This document shows positions 43,590 through 55,749 of a stretch of DNA of 64,000 bases, one piece after another (position 1 is the stretch's first letter; every line of letters begins with the position of its first letter). Source of the stretch: Ceratobasidium sp. AG-K. Lineage: Eukaryota > Basidiomycota > Agaricomycetes > Cantharellales > Ceratobasidiaceae. Both the position numbers and the translations under genes were made by a program. The DNA lies in the NCBI GenBank assembly GCA_037039685.1, contig JAWNGF010000004.1, positions 124,001-188,000 of the forward strand, given 5' to 3'. A model generated the notes under the pieces. The model ran no database searches. It saw only the letters and a program-made list of their open reading frames with translations, and was not told where the DNA came from.

Positions 43590-45060
43590 TCCTTACCGCT
43601 GCCTCCCTTACCAGCCGGTCCTTCCGTGAGGCCCTGTACTCCGGTACCTTGACCTCACTACGGTTTTTTTTTTTTTACCGGCGACGCTGGTTAATGTTCG
43701 ACCTGGAGTGCTGGGACCGGCTCTTTAACCTCGCGCTTGGCTAGTTCGAGTACTTGACGTCGGGCTTCAGAGTGCGGTGCAGCGTTCCTGCTTCAGCTCG
43801 GTCACTGAATTATACATCAGCGGCATGAACTACTTGGGAGTGAACACGAGCCTGCACAACTGGGGGCTGGTAAACCAGGTGGCAGGGCCGAACAGCCGGG
43901 CGTGGGCACCTTGGGATCGTCGATGCCTGGGAAATCAAATTAGTCCCTGAAGAGAAAAACTCAATCGACTCACCGATTGGCTCTGATCGAAGTGCCACTC
44001 GATCGCGAGTCTCGTGCGGGGCGGCACCAGATCCTTGGGAAAGAGGGTGCTCAATGTCACCGACGTGAGCATGTCCTCCTGGACTAGTAAGCATGGGGCT
44101 ATACCGTTGTCAACCACAGTACGTGAACAAAATAAAGATATAAAAACGCGCCTAAGTATAGACCAATGCAAGCGTAGGTATCCCGCTCGCCGGCGGAGTA
44201 CTAGTCAATCATCAGTGGGGCGGGTGAACAATCTTCTACAACTTTGGCGACCTCGGACTCGAGTTCCTCGGGGTCGTCAGGTCGAGCGGCAACAAGCGAG
44301 CTACTAGACCACAACAAACCCAGAATGTTCCCATTCCGGAGGACTTCCTCGATCGAGATGCACACGAACCATTCAACACGGCGGTACCACCCTCGCGCCC
44401 ACCTGACCAATTGCCTCCACCTAGGTTTCGTTGATTCCAGCAGCCTATATCCTGGCTTGACCGTGCGTAACTCGATGATTGCCTTGATGAGGTCGTATGA
44501 CAAGACCACCCCCCCCCCGTTTCGAGGTCTATCAGCAGGAACGGCGCCCTGACGCCAAATACGAGGCCGAGAAGCGGGTATCGTCTTTGTTGCGTGCGTT
44601 GCGGTTGGCAAAGCCCGAGTCGGGAGTGGCGAGAGCAGAACATGCGAGCTATAGACCTTCCCACTAGCCAGTGCTTGGTCCCGATGTGAAGTGCATCGGG
44701 AGACAGCGCGACTGAGGGTGAGCCCGTCGGCTAGCATGTAATACACGTAACATCGAGTGGGAGAGACCGAGGAGCGGAAGCCAGGGGTAGAGCGACGGAC
44801 TGCAGGTGTGTTAGGTAGGGGGCATGATGTGCAGGTGGAGCTTACGACGGGTGAATTGCGGGGAACGGGTGGTCGACTGGGAGGTACGAGCGAGTAGGGA
44901 TGGCAAGAACTAGCCGGAGGGAATGGGGTTGTGGGAGATCATTTGGGTGACGTGATTGGAAGAGCGAGTGTTGGGACAAGTTCTACAATCAAGTTGGCCA
45001 GAGCGCGCGGTATCAGTCAAGCACTGACGATGGACAACTGCACGAGGGCATTGTGAAGAA
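43590..45060 (-). pseudogene. Gene X paralogue, broken
   Basis: Same exon blocks as gene X: YYMLADGLTLSRAVSRCTSH, WRQGAVPADRPRNGGGVVLS, GWYRRVEWFVCISIEE, GNILGLLWSSSSLVAARP and LVPPRTRLAIEWHFDQSQSV. Where gene X reads LMIEWYH, this copy has LMID then TAG (44201..44203), a lost Trp codon. The first-exon ATG of gene X is also absent at the matching place near 45097. So the copy cannot make the full protein. Confidence 0.75.
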
Positions 45061-45159
45061 CAAGCATAAGATGGCTATCGCAAGCTACCTTATGGAGGTG
45101 GAAGACGATATGACAGCGATCAAGCAGTTGGTTTCGCAGTGAACTTGAAGGGCAAGGGC

Positions 45160-45760
45160 TTACGATGAAAGTGCTGCCTTGCGTTCGCTCAAAGCTATAT
45201 ATGACGCATCCTCCTATTCTTGCCAACTTCCCGACTCGATACCTAGAATGTATATCCAGCTTGAAACAGGTGGGAATCGGCACAATAGTCCCGCTATAGC
45301 CAAGGCTGCATTAGGGGCGCAAGGGTACATCTGTCCAACCACACAAGCTCTATTCCACGACGCGCGCGGTCCCTCGACGGATGATACAGCGTACCAAGCT
45401 AGGGTAATATAGGCTAAAGACGCGTACATATCGACCAACTGATCGTCGAGGCGCAAATTTGGACGGGTCGGGCGCGGGTGTCGGGCCGACTGAGGCGGCG
45501 AAAAGTCATGTCGCGTGGGGATGGGCCTCTTATGTCTAGAGCAGTATATCCCACGCGTTTCTAAGCGTAGTAAGAGAGTACCGAATAGAGAGCTGTGTGC
45601 TGAAGCTGCTATGCAACGCGCCGATTCGTGATCTACGCGTCAAAGGAGAGATATTCATGACTCAACTGGCGTTCGGAAAGTGCAACCAAGTCCGAGTTAG
45701 CTTACCTCGATGTGACTCCATTTATTATATTTTTCTGGGAATTTTTCAGAACCTATGCTT
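45160..45760. repeat. Intergenic module, copy 3
   Basis: Contains TATATATGACGCATCCTCCTATT, TTGCCAACTTCCCGACTCG (compare copy 1), TATATCCCACGCGTTTC and AGCTTACCTCGATGTGA, in the same order as copy 1 and between the same two neighbours (gene X copy on the left, YIF1 remnant on the right). Confidence 0.7.
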
Positions 45761-46129
45761 GATGCGAGGTCCATGTAATAGCACGGCTGATACAGGGCAT
45801 AACGCGGTTCCCGGGGTGGACGGTTGGTGGCGAATGACATGAAAGCTGAGCTGGAGACAGTAGCATATGATTATGCGTGGTATCAAATGAGTAATTGAGA
45901 ATAGTCGTAATGAGGGGTTGTCAGGCAAGAAACGCGCTTGTTCGTTCGCGAGGCCATCAGGAAATTGACCATCAAATTATGGGGGTTTGTAACCGCCCAT
46001 CATCTACCAACCGGTTTCCGCCACCGGCAACGAGTGCTTGTAACACTTTGCAGTTCCTTTACAATTGCCTTTCCAAAGGCCCTGGTAGATGATCATCGAT
46101 TCCAATCATCACGACAATTTGCCGATGAG

Positions 46130-46960
46130 GCAGGTTACGGAAGCACAAACTCTGTATTCGGTGAATTACCAACCCCGAGGTCCTAAATTTACATTTGCGC
46201 CCTCTCACGGGACATCGCCCTCTCATTTCGCTTACTACAGTGTCCGACTACTTTCAACCTAGCATATCCTACCATCCCACATTCATCTCCTGCGACATCC
46301 AGACCCAGGCTACCCACCTACCCATCGATAACGCCCCTACCCCTCAACTCCAGCTATGCTCTGATCGCCTGCGCTGATACATATGCTATACGGCCGTCAC
46401 CTCGACATTTAGCGCGGTTATGCCACTGGTCACGTATATTCTCCTCATAGCCCACAAACTGCTCTTTGCTATCCCTTAGATTCTGAAATACTCGCACGGT
46501 CAGCGAGCAAATCCCGAGCGGCCACCTTGGTCGAATACACCCTTGTTTGACAGGATGCTACCTTTAGAGCACCCAGAGCAAGAGTTAGTTTGGCTACCTT
46601 CCATTTACTTGGGGTCTAAATTCATAGACTATGTCGCGTATGACGCTTAATTTTCGATCATTAGTCTTGGTTATTTGCAGTATTATTGTGACTCAACTGG
46701 CGAGCGTGCTTCGCTCTGGGAACCTACTTCACTGGATAGTATCCTAATACTACTTTCTGGGAACAAATGTTTCCTCGTACGCGTACACTCTAGCTCCACC
46801 TCTCTCGACTCGGACCAGTCCATATTACATGCAGCTCCGATCCTCCTCTCCGTCATCCTTCCAAAATCGTTAGTCATCCGCTTGGCCCCTCTCGCGGACA
46901 ACAAAGTTTCCGCCTTCAACTCTGGCTCGTTCTCGTCATGTTTCAGACTGGGTGTATCAG
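46130..46960 (+). pseudogene. YIF1 remnant with internal deletion
   Basis: 46140-46330 matches the YIF1 start region (GTATTCGGTGAATTACCAA; TGTCCGACTACTTTCAACCT against TGTCCTACTATCCCCAACCC). 46675-46960 matches exons 4-5 and their intron (GGCGAGCGTGCTTCGCTCTG against GGCGAGCATGTTAGACGCCG; CAGCTCCGATCCTCCTCTCC). Exons 2-3 are missing and stops are frequent. Confidence 0.7.
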
Positions 46961-47687
46961 ACTTTAGAGTAATCTCGAGTGTGGCGGGATATGCAAGAGT
47001 ACCAATCTATCGTCGGTTCGATTGCGTGACCGATACCCGAAAGAAGCGCAAAATGACAGAATCGGCGGTGGTCATCGCTAGTATCATGCCCAAGTCCTTG
47101 GTGCGCCCAAGTGTATTTTATGTCACTTGGAATCTCTTGATATTCATAGACACTTCATGGAGTACCCAAACAGAACCTCTCGCGATAGTTTCAGTCAGCA
47201 TGACAACCTAGTTCCGCTAGCTTCCCAGTGTATAATTTCGTGCACAATTATCACTAGTGATCTCATAACTCACTGCCTCTATATAATGATCCATCGATGG
47301 GAACTAAGCTACAGGGAGGGATTGGGAGATGGATTACGGCCGTGCAATGCACCTGGTTTCATCCGGATCTTCGGACGCTCAATCATTTCGCTTGCCGGTT
47401 CTCGTATTTACTTCGACTGTTTGGATCCCATCATCCATTGGCCCGTAATAATGCATATCACTTCTCAGCTTACATATATCCAAGCCTACCGACGACAGTG
47501 GTACAGTACTTATGACAAGAGGGGAAGCGGCATAGGAAGTTGACCATATCAAAACTTGTATCGAGCACAGTAGACATAAGTACATGTTCTCATAGCACTA
47601 GTAGGGACAGACGGGACTTCTCGTGCACTAGAGTAGGTATAAGTCATGCGCACCGAGTAGTTGAAACCCGATAAAGATAGAACTCGC
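46961..47687. other. Intergenic, nothing recognised
   Basis: Plus-strand frames up to 47543 have no family features. Downstream of the TPR-CHAT stop codon on the opposite strand. Confidence 0.4.
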
Positions 47688-50600
47688 CTAGGACCCGATG
47701 TGTATGAACGGCGCCCATCGCGCTATGTCCTCCTTTCCGACTTTTTCGCGTAGACGAGCTACAGCTTGATGCAACGCCCTCGACGACTTTGTATGATCCA
47801 TCTTTCCATCCTTCAGTAGCTCCGCATATACCAGGTCCGCTATCTCCGGTCCATCTTCGTCAGCTATACTCCACATGGTAGCAATCACGCTTGGATATCC
47901 AGCCATCAGCATCCCCGCAGCTAGGTGCACCGCCTCGTCCGGCATCTCCTTGTCGCCTGTGGCAGTCTGACAGGCGGACAGAAACGCAAGTCCCTTGTTA
48001 GTGAATGACCGCTTAGTGATAGCGGCCAGCGTGAGATCGCGGTCGTGAAGGTGAAAGGCGCTCCTTGTGGGGTCATCTGAATTCTGGCTACCATGACATG
48101 CCATGTGGACCCAGCTGAACTGTTCCATCGCATCCAGCACCTGTTCGACAGTCGCTTCGTCGTCCTCGAGCTGTAGATAGTAGTCGGATTGGGCGTATTT
48201 GTGGATAACAGCAAGCTCTTTCGTAGTGAATGGCAAACTGGTCAAGCCGGGTGTATTCTCTTGACTGACAGCCAGGATTCCACAAGTAGAGCTCGAGTCG
48301 GCGGACTGACTCGAAAGCAAGGCACTGAGGGTTGGGGTATACGACGAGATTACCAGGTCGAACGTGCTGGTATGGAACTCATCGTGGCTCCGAGCAGCGT
48401 GGAGTGGAAGGAACGACAGTAGGCCCGAGGTGCACCAGGTAAGGTGAGGTAGCTGATCAACTGGCAATTTATGCTACGTTTGTGGGATTAGATTGGGTCC
48501 CAGGCAGTCGATATGCATGTTGTACGCACCTTGTATCCGAGGCAATCAAGTACTGGCTTGATCACGCCGGACCATAATCTCTCCAGTGGGCTCTGGAGGG
48601 CCCCCCCGGGGTTGAGGCGAGGCTTAGGCCTTCGATCCCGCACTCGAGAGAGCACATGATCGCGAGCTGAGATTGCGTCTGGGAAGGAGAATTCCGTGAG
48701 AGGAACATGGGCGATGGAATCACTGTCAGGCTGGAGTATCAACGCATCACAGCGGGATTCATGCAGGTTGATGATTGCAATTGGGTGAGATTTGGCAGCG
48801 CTTATTAGCCGACCCGCGCTTGGGGGGCTCAAGAAATTCTCAAATCCTGGGATTTCTCGAATCTCCTTCAAAAGCCTGTCCCACTCGAGAGCCAAGTGTA
48901 TGTGAGTACTAGCTTCTTGACCCAAGTCGGGACTACTTGTCTCGGAAGATGAAGACAAAGGCGGTCGGAATCCCGCATACTCGAGCTGACGACCAACAAC
49001 GGTCAGGTCTTCCGCAAGCTTCGAGTTGTGAAGAGAAAGATCCTCGAACGGTGTGCGGAGCTGGGCGATCTGACCCCAAACAATCGAGCGCCCCGCTTCC
49101 AGCCACTCAAGAGCAAGGCTGTATGCACCGCTTGTAGTTGCATGTGATGCGGCCTCGGTCGCAAAGCTGCTTACTTCTGCAACTAGCTCATAACGACGGT
49201 CAATGGTAGTGCCAACCCAGACAAGCTGCGGAATGAGAGATATGGCGTGCTGATATGCAGGAAGGGCGGAGGGCATAGCACCGTGCAAGGCGAGCTTAGC
49301 CCATTTCTTGCAAGCGGAAAATCGAACGAATGGAGGCCCTGTAAGCGATTGTGAGGCCCTTCTAAAGAGCAATCCCGCGGAGAATAGGTCCGACAGCTCT
49401 CCCAGACGCTCGAATCGAGTTTCGTATGAGACACCGAGGTTGCTGAGCCATCTTGGACTGTTTGGATGTCCATCTGGGGTCAGCGAAACAGCCTGTGCTT
49501 GCCATTCGATTGCCTTGTTGAGGTCTGACAGCTCGCCCAGACGCCTGAATCGAGTCTCGTATGAGTTACCGAGGTTGCTGAGATATCCTGGCTTATGTGG
49601 ATGTCCATCAGGAGTCAGTGAAACAGCGCGTGCTTTGGACTCGATCGCCTTGTTCAGGTCCGGCAGCTCGCCCAGGCGCCCGAATCGAGTCTCGTATGAG
49701 TTACCGAGGTTGTTGAGCCTTACTGGCTTGTCTGGATGGTCATCAGGAGTTAGTGAAAGGGCCTGTGATTGCGACTCGATTGCCTTGTTCAGGTCCGACA
49801 GCCAGCCTAGACGCCGAAATCGAGTCTCGTATGAAACTCCGAGGTTGTTGAGATATGCTGGCTTGTTTGGATGTACACCAGGAGTCAGTGAAATGGCCCG
49901 TGCTTTGGAATCGATCGCCTTGTTCAGGTCCGACAGTTCGCCGAGACGCCCAAATCGAGTCTCGTATGAGGCACCGAGGTTGCTGAGATACTCTGGCTTG
50001 CCTGGATGTCCATCGTGAGTTAGTGAAACAGCCTGTGCCTGCGACTCGATCGCCTTATTCAGGTCCGATAGCTCGCCTAGACGCCGGAATTGAGCCTCGT
50101 ATGAGTTCCCAAGGTTGCAGAGTGTTGCCGGCTTGATTGGATGTCCATCAGGAGTCAGCGAAACAGCCTGTGCTTTGCACTCGATTGCCTTTTTCAGATC
50201 TACCAGCTCGCCCAGACGCCCGAATCGAGTCTGGTATGAGACACCGAGGTTGTTGAGATATCCCGGTTTGTCTGGATGTCCATCAGGAGTCAGCGAAACG
50301 GCCTGTGCTTTGGACTCGATCGCTTTGCCCAGATCCGGGAGCTCGCCCAGACGCTCAAATCGAGATTGGTATGCACACCCGAGACTGTCGAGTAGACCAC
50401 ACCATTCTATCCTTGAACCGTGTAACAGGGCGACAGCTATCTCCCAATACTCGATCGCCTTGTCAATTGCTTCAATGCTTCCTGTACGCTGGAATCGGTC
50501 ATACGCACATCCACCCAGAATCCACAACTCCCGGACCTGGGTCTCGTCTTCTCGCAAGCGTCTAGACATTAATCGTCATTGTTAGTCATATCCCAGCATC

Positions 50601-51131
50601 ATCCTATTCCTGTTGGGACTGTGACCCTCAGGCACGCGCACCTCATCTCCTTCAGATCCTCAAGCATCAACTGGAGACCTGCTAGCCGGTCAAGCGTTTG
50701 AATTTCCTCTGTCCGCCAGCTCTCCCCGAGGGCAGTCCCAAAATCTCTGGTTTCGAATTCAGTGAGGACTTGCTCGACCTCTCTTTGATTTTTTCCAGGT
50801 TCCGAGTCACTGGCCCCTACCCCATGCACTGCTTTCACGGTATGAATATCAGTCGTCATGTAAGTTGGACACAAGCTTCCAAACAACCCACTCTTTTCGG
50901 TTGTTCCATTTTCAGTTCTCAATGTCGACTGGTCAATCATTTCGAGTGTCCCCCTCCTCGAACATGTGTTGGTCAATTAAATAATCATCGAGAGCGATAA
51001 ACATACCTTTGCGTGTCACCGTCCCCACAATAGTCTGGTACTGCGGGCGACTCAGAGTGATCCATGAAGCTACTTCCAACCGTAGAGTGTTGCAGATGCG
51101 CACGGACTGCGGTCTCCGAGTCCTGGTTCAT
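47688..51131 (-). CDS. TPR-CHAT protein, four exons
   Basis: Exons 51131..51007, 50956..50642, 50561..48530 and 48473..47688 join in frame to 1085 residues; introns are 50, 80 and 56 bp. The 80-bp one has GACTAAC and TCTAG signals. After an N-terminal region of about 140 residues come TPR-like repeats, one divergent and then six and a half 45-residue units (SKAQAVSLTPDGHPDKPGYL..). A helical linker follows, then a CHAT domain, a caspase-fold peptidase of separase kinship. The catalytic pair is visible: WVHMACHGSQ (His near 48095) and LAFLSACQTATGD (Cys). The end reads YPSVIATMWSIADEDGPEIA, typical CHAT. Such proteins pair TPR recognition with proteolysis; the target is unknown. The start ATG 51131 is chosen because its exon splices in phase. 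Confidence 0.88.
49385..50314 (-). repeat. Tandem 135-bp coding repeat in the TPR-CHAT gene
   Basis: Six full units and one 40-codon partial unit, each 45 codons. Consensus begins SKAQAVSLTPDGHP and ends GRLGELSDLNKAIE. Units differ at only a few residues (for example VSYQTRF/NSYETRF), far closer than ordinary TPRs. Confidence 0.93.
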
Positions 51132-51392
51132 ATATGTGTGAGGGTGATGTTATCCTGAATCCCGGTAGCCTTTAACGCTGGCGGTACACTTCGCCTGTGC
51201 CCTTCGACGCCCATCGTTTATCACGAACAGAACGTTATTACATATGATCGCCGTTCTTCGTCCTACGCTGTTTGTGAAGCCGTCCATCACTTGATCCAAG
51301 CGTCTTCATGCAGGCGATGCTCGGGTAACAAGCCCGTGCATCTTCTTCCATCAGGCGGTCTAAAAGATATCCGAATGCGCCGCTATTGGTTA

Positions 51393-52380
51393 CAGCAAAG
51401 ATCACAGTGATAGATCACGTCGCCTTTTAATAAACATTCGGCTTTGTCGGTTTCTACTCGGAAACCCATGGCAGGCTTGTACTAGTGCTGACATAAAGTT
51501 TGGCCGCACGTGATTTTCGCGTCCGGAATCTCATTTGAAGACTCTTTTTCTGACAGTGAATATAAAACGCTGAGAACCCTATTGATCTGCCTGTATAATC
51601 ACTCCACAGCCAAAAGGACTCCAGAGCATGTAGGTAACACAAGACCGATTTTAGTACTTTGGCGCATATATACAGTCATCCACCATCACGTTGGACAGAT
51701 TTTTTGGGGTGGTCATAGCTCTTCGCATATTTGGCCAAGCAGTGAGATTTTTGATGTGGGTATGCAGAAATTAATTAAGGCTATATGCACGGGATTTGAG
51801 AGTAATTGAATCATAAACCAGAGCCGGACTGGTCAGTGAATCTCTTTCAAGAGCTGGCATACCATCAAATGGGACAATTGGTAATACCCGATCCGTCTCA
51901 GCTGTAATCTAAGTATTTCCCCTGCTTTCGACAACATCATGCGGTATCTAATCGTCCATGATGAGTCTTCCGACTAACTTGCTGATACGCACGTCATCAA
52001 AAGGCAGAGTTTGCTAGTATCGTTCAATGTGTTTATTGATTTCACGCTTTGCAAGGCCATGAATTTGCGATTGTCCCACGTGATGGTGTTGTGCCATATG
52101 ATGGTGGATAGCTGTACTCAAAAACAGGCCAGGGAGGTATAGTTTGTCCGAGCTATCTTTACAGTGTATATTGCATGTGTACATGACTCGATTTATGCTA
52201 TTTACTGGACCTGAAGCCCGGGGACAGCGCCCCGAGGCGAGAGTTCAGACTCACGAAAATCACGTGTGGCCAAACTTTATGTCAGCGCTAGTACAAGCCT
52301 ACCATGGGTTTCCGAGTAGAAACCGACAAAGCCGAATGTTTATTAAAAGGCGATGTGATCTATCACTATGATCTTTGCTG
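51393..52380. mobile_element. Foldback/MITE-like element with 127-bp inverted repeats
   Basis: 51393..51519 is the reverse complement of 52254..52380 with about five mismatches in 127, all transitions. Outer ends read CAGCAAAGATCA; inner ends CACGTGATTTTCG. The 734-bp loop encodes nothing recognisable. No clean target duplication: flanks are GGTTA and CAATA. Outside the arms both sides show CTATTG, so the arms may extend with an indel. Confidence 0.85.
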
Positions 52381-52875
52381 CAATAGATTGGCCTGAATCG
52401 CATTGATCCGTCAATTAACGCTTGTTTCACCCCATGCTATTATCCCCCTTCACCAAGCCTCGCCCATCATTGCAATTTGCAAATGCGATGCAACCACCTG
52501 GCGCGAAGGCTGTGATCTTCACGACGCGTGGTGGAAGAATAGGTCACCAATGAAATCCTCACTTGGCCCAACGATATAGGCTTGGTTTACCTGCCAAATT
52601 ATGTTTCGGTCCCCATAGTTTTTCGATGAAATATGTACTGATTGCGGGTAATGCGGCTTCGGTCTGACGGGGTGGGCGCAGATTTTTTTTACCAAATTCG
52701 GAGCCCCGAAGCTCCCCAGTCAGGTTGAAAATAATTGCAATTCCTCTTTCAAGTGCACAGCTCCCTGGGTGAGCTAATTATCCGGCATTTGGCATGTGTG
52801 GTTCTCGATTCTACTCAGGCAAAATCCGGTTGCACAAGTGAATTCGATCAAAATATTTTGGTAGGGTGATATGTA
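52381..52875. other. Intergenic, nothing recognised
   Basis: No ORF or repeat that I can support between the foldback element and the small ORF on the minus strand. Confidence 0.4.
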
Positions 52876-53313
52876 TTATCCGGGGGCTATGCGAGGAATA
52901 CAACCTACCGCTTTGCCGTTTTGGGCTCTGAGTGGTTCTTGTGCTAGCATGTGGGCGGTGGCCGCTGTTGCTGGCGTGTTGAGGCAGCAATTAAAACAGG
53001 TGGAAGGGCCTGTTACTTGCTCTCGTGGTACCCAGTCGACGATAGCTGACGGTGTCGTCGAGTATTGGTCCCTAGGTTGAATCGTGTACAATTCTGCCAA
53101 GTTCTCGTGACTTGATGCGTGGCAATATATGGTCAGGACAATCGGTACGTGGGGTGGTTGGGGCTTACTAATGGAATTATTTAATTCCATAGAAGGGCAT
53201 CCCAGGGTACGCTGGAGTAGCACCCAATGATGTGATCCCGGCCATGTCCGCGGTTGGCTGAGAAGTAGTTGGAGTAGGGCTAGTTCCAGTCCAAGGAAGA
53301 CTGTTTTAGGCAT
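52876..53313 (-). CDS. Small hypothetical ORF, possible secreted protein
   Basis: 145 residues, starting MPKTVFLGLELALLQLLLSQ, which could be a signal peptide. It contains few cysteines (CFNCC near residue 110). No family recognised and no paralogue here. It could equally be a chance frame. Confidence 0.3.
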   Translation of the reverse strand: MPKTVFLGLELALLQLLLSQPRTWPGSHHWVLLQRTLGCPSMELNNSISKPQPPHVPIVLTIYCHASSHENLAELYTIQPRDQYSTTPSAIVDWVPREQVTGPSTCFNCCLNTPATAATAHMLAQEPLRAQNGKAVGCIPRIAPG

Positions 53314-53489
53314 GTATCACTCGTTCGAGGCCAGAGTATCTCAGAATGGCACAAATGCGGATGCGACCCAGGAGTGGAGGTGGTTTGTTAGCTCAAGGCG
53401 CGGGCGTGGCTTGGTCGGTGTAGAGAGCCCATGGCTTGGAGATTTTGTCGAAGTTTACCAAGATTGCTAAAGATTTATACGCAAGGGTG

Positions 53490-53735
53490 ATCAGAAAGTG
53501 AGGAGTATCTCACCTTTCCTCGAGGTTGTATATACTACATCCTCTCTTGCCGGTTTTCCGATTTGATTTCTAGAATATTTATTCGGTTCGAAAAAAGACA
53601 GGTCGGCATGGGAGGCCGAGGCTGGGCGGGACCGCATATAGGGGTGCAAGAGTACGTCCGTCCAAGTCTTCAAGTGTTATTCGACAAAGCAACTGGTCCT
53701 TTGGCGAGTGATAAAGCGTTATAGATCACATCCGT
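53490..53735. repeat. Intergenic module, copy 4, left half
   Basis: Matches 41285..41515 (ATCTCACCTTTCCTCGAGGTT, CATATAGGGGTGCAAGAGTA, TTATTCGAC). It is cut at 53735 by Gy4 and continues at 60682 (GTTATCGAAGGCTGCG..GTATTCGTCGAGG, like ATTCG-less 41540-41575 GGAATGTTCGTCGAGG). Confidence 0.7.
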
Positions 53736-53838
53736 TGTAGTAGGGGTTCGGAGTCAGGGTCCGAGGACCTATATAGCCTGTGTATTGTCCATAGCCAACC
53801 AACCTTCCTTCTTCTGCCACGCTTCCTAGGCGTGTCCA
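53736..53838 (+). repeat. 5' LTR of Gy4 (103 bp) and candidate primer site
   Basis: TGTAGTAGGGGTTCGG...GGCGTGTCCA, with a TATA-like CCTATATAGCC inside. Three bases later TGGTGACGAGAGTGGG (53842..53857) looks like a primer site, complementary to a tRNA 3' end of the form CTCTCGTC-A-CCA; which tRNA I cannot say for certain (Ser-like). Confidence 0.9.
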
Positions 53839-53878
53839 CTGTGGTGACGAGAGTGGGTATCCTAGCCCATATTCTGAA

Positions 53879-55749
53879 TCACTCGCTGTCAGCAAACAGC
53901 TTTCAGCGTAGTCTCTGGCGCTCCTGCCTTTCGCACAATACTGCCCAACACGCAGTCTGTTAACTCTACTCGTCCATTAGGACGAGGTCGCTCGGACACC
54001 ATCCATCCCGAGCCACTTTACCCTACACCTTCTCCTGACCCCGAGTCACCAGCTCATTGCACTATTCTGCTCGACGACGCATCGTTCGAGTCCGAGGACA
54101 GCGGCACCTCTAGCCCAGGCCTTCTTATCATCCCACGCTCAAGCAGCACCGTTCCGTTCTTTGGACCCACCACTCCCACACGCGTCGAGCCTCTTGTTCC
54201 CTTTCCACACGGCCCAGGCCACGCGAACTCCTCTTTCCGGTTTGTGCAGCATTCGCCCACGCGGCCAGCCGTGTCACCTAGATCCCGTGTCAACTCAAAC
54301 GCCAGCCTACCATCCCCAACCATCCGTACTGTCTCAATCAGTCAAAGCGCCGCCGCACTGCCAAACCCTAGCATGCCACTGCCTATTGGACCAGTCACAC
54401 AGCCAAACCCTGTTGCACCCGCACCTACACCTGCACCTGCGCCTGCACCCGCACCTGTACAATTGCCAGCGCCACCAACTATGGGCACAAACGAGGATCT
54501 CCGCAACGCACGTCGCATGCTTGCTGACCTCCCAAACTTTGACGACGACGGAATTCCCATGAAGGAGTCACAGTGGAGGCACACCTTTAACATTGCTACA
54601 CGTGATGTCACCAACATGCAGAAAGCTCAGCTCTGGGCAGACAAACTCATCTACGAGGGGGTGGCATATGAATGGCTTGAAACATACAAAGCCAAAGGGC
54701 AGGCCGAGACAGCTGAAACCTTGGACTGGGCCACGCTTGGACTGCTTATTGAGACTCGATGGGCAACACCAAGAAGGGACCTGGCAGCAATGGCAGCACG
54801 TCGCCGAGAGCAGTGGCGTGACAGCCGTTTCAATATCGAGCCAATGCTTCCCCAGCTTCAAGACAACTGTGCAACCCGGCCTCACGAAACCTGGGCGCGG
54901 CGCCATCACTCGTACGGCAAAGCGACTGGCCTCCCGGAAGATGAGCTTCTGTTTCAGTCTCTCGAAGGATCGGTCCTCCCAAAATGGTTGCTCAGCATAG
55001 TCTCAAACTACCGCATGTTCACTACACTCGAGGAATTGTGCGATGCCATCGCCAAGATCCCATCCAACCAGCTGCTGGACACGTACCAACAGCATAAGGA
55101 GATGGCCGAACTCACTGCTACTGTCAGGGCTCTCTCGTTATCAGTTACCCCGCGCTCAGCCCTCCGTAACGCTGTGTCTCCAACATTGCCTGCCCAGCTA
55201 GCTGCTTCCCCACGTATCCCGCCACTTACAGCCCAACGCACCGCTGGACCCGCCCAAGTCACGTTTGCAGCGCCCACTGCCTTGACCCGGGAGCCTTGAT
55301 CCCGTCAAATGCCACCGCACATGGCTCAAGGTCAGAGTACCATCCCACGGCCAACAGGCCAGCGTGACCCCACACCAAGCTTGGTGGCCGAGGACACAGT
55401 GGAGGAACAAGCACGCTACCGAGCGAGCGTCAAGGCCTGGAAGGATGCACATGGCGAGTTCTCCAAGCCAACCAAGGACCTGCCCCCGTTCCCACTTTCC
55501 CCAGGCACGCTGCACCAGACCCGTGACGTTTGTATCAACTGCGCCCGAGACCTCCACCCGCTGATGGCATGCCGATCGGAGATCCAGGTCCCCCAACAGG
55601 AACGGACAGCCCGTGGGTTGTTACTCAGTGCATTGAGGGAAGCTCGACGCCGTGATCGTGGTGGGACAGGGAATGCAGACTTGCACTCAGTTCAGCAGCT
55701 CGAGTACCAGTCGGACGCTCACAACGACAGCTCGGACTCGGAAAACTAG
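53879..55749 (+). pseudogene. Gag of Gy4 with one in-frame TGA
   Basis: Frame open from 53879 without an early ATG; the first ATGs in frame are near 54373 and 54481 (MGTNEDLRNARRMLADLPNF). The N-terminal part is Pro/Ala/Thr rich with a PAPAPAPAP run. The capsid-like core reads FNIATRDVTNMQKAQLWADK and WLETYKAKGQAETAETLDWA. TGA at 55297..55299 (REP-SRQMPPH) interrupts, and the same frame continues to TAG 55749 through CINCARDLHPLMAC, a C-X2-C-X4-H-X4-C knuckle lacking the usual Gly. The start may need a spliced or non-ATG initiation. Confidence 0.8.

Noticed and set aside
49385..50314. Regular 135-bp repeats resembling an array
   Set aside because: They encode in-frame 45-residue TPR-like units with no spacers, so this is not CRISPR or satellite DNA.
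49308..50585. Long plus-strand ORFs rich in RSDSSPRR and RVSYETPRLL
   Set aside because: Antisense shadows of the TPR repeats; the minus frame has TPR and CHAT motifs and consistent introns.
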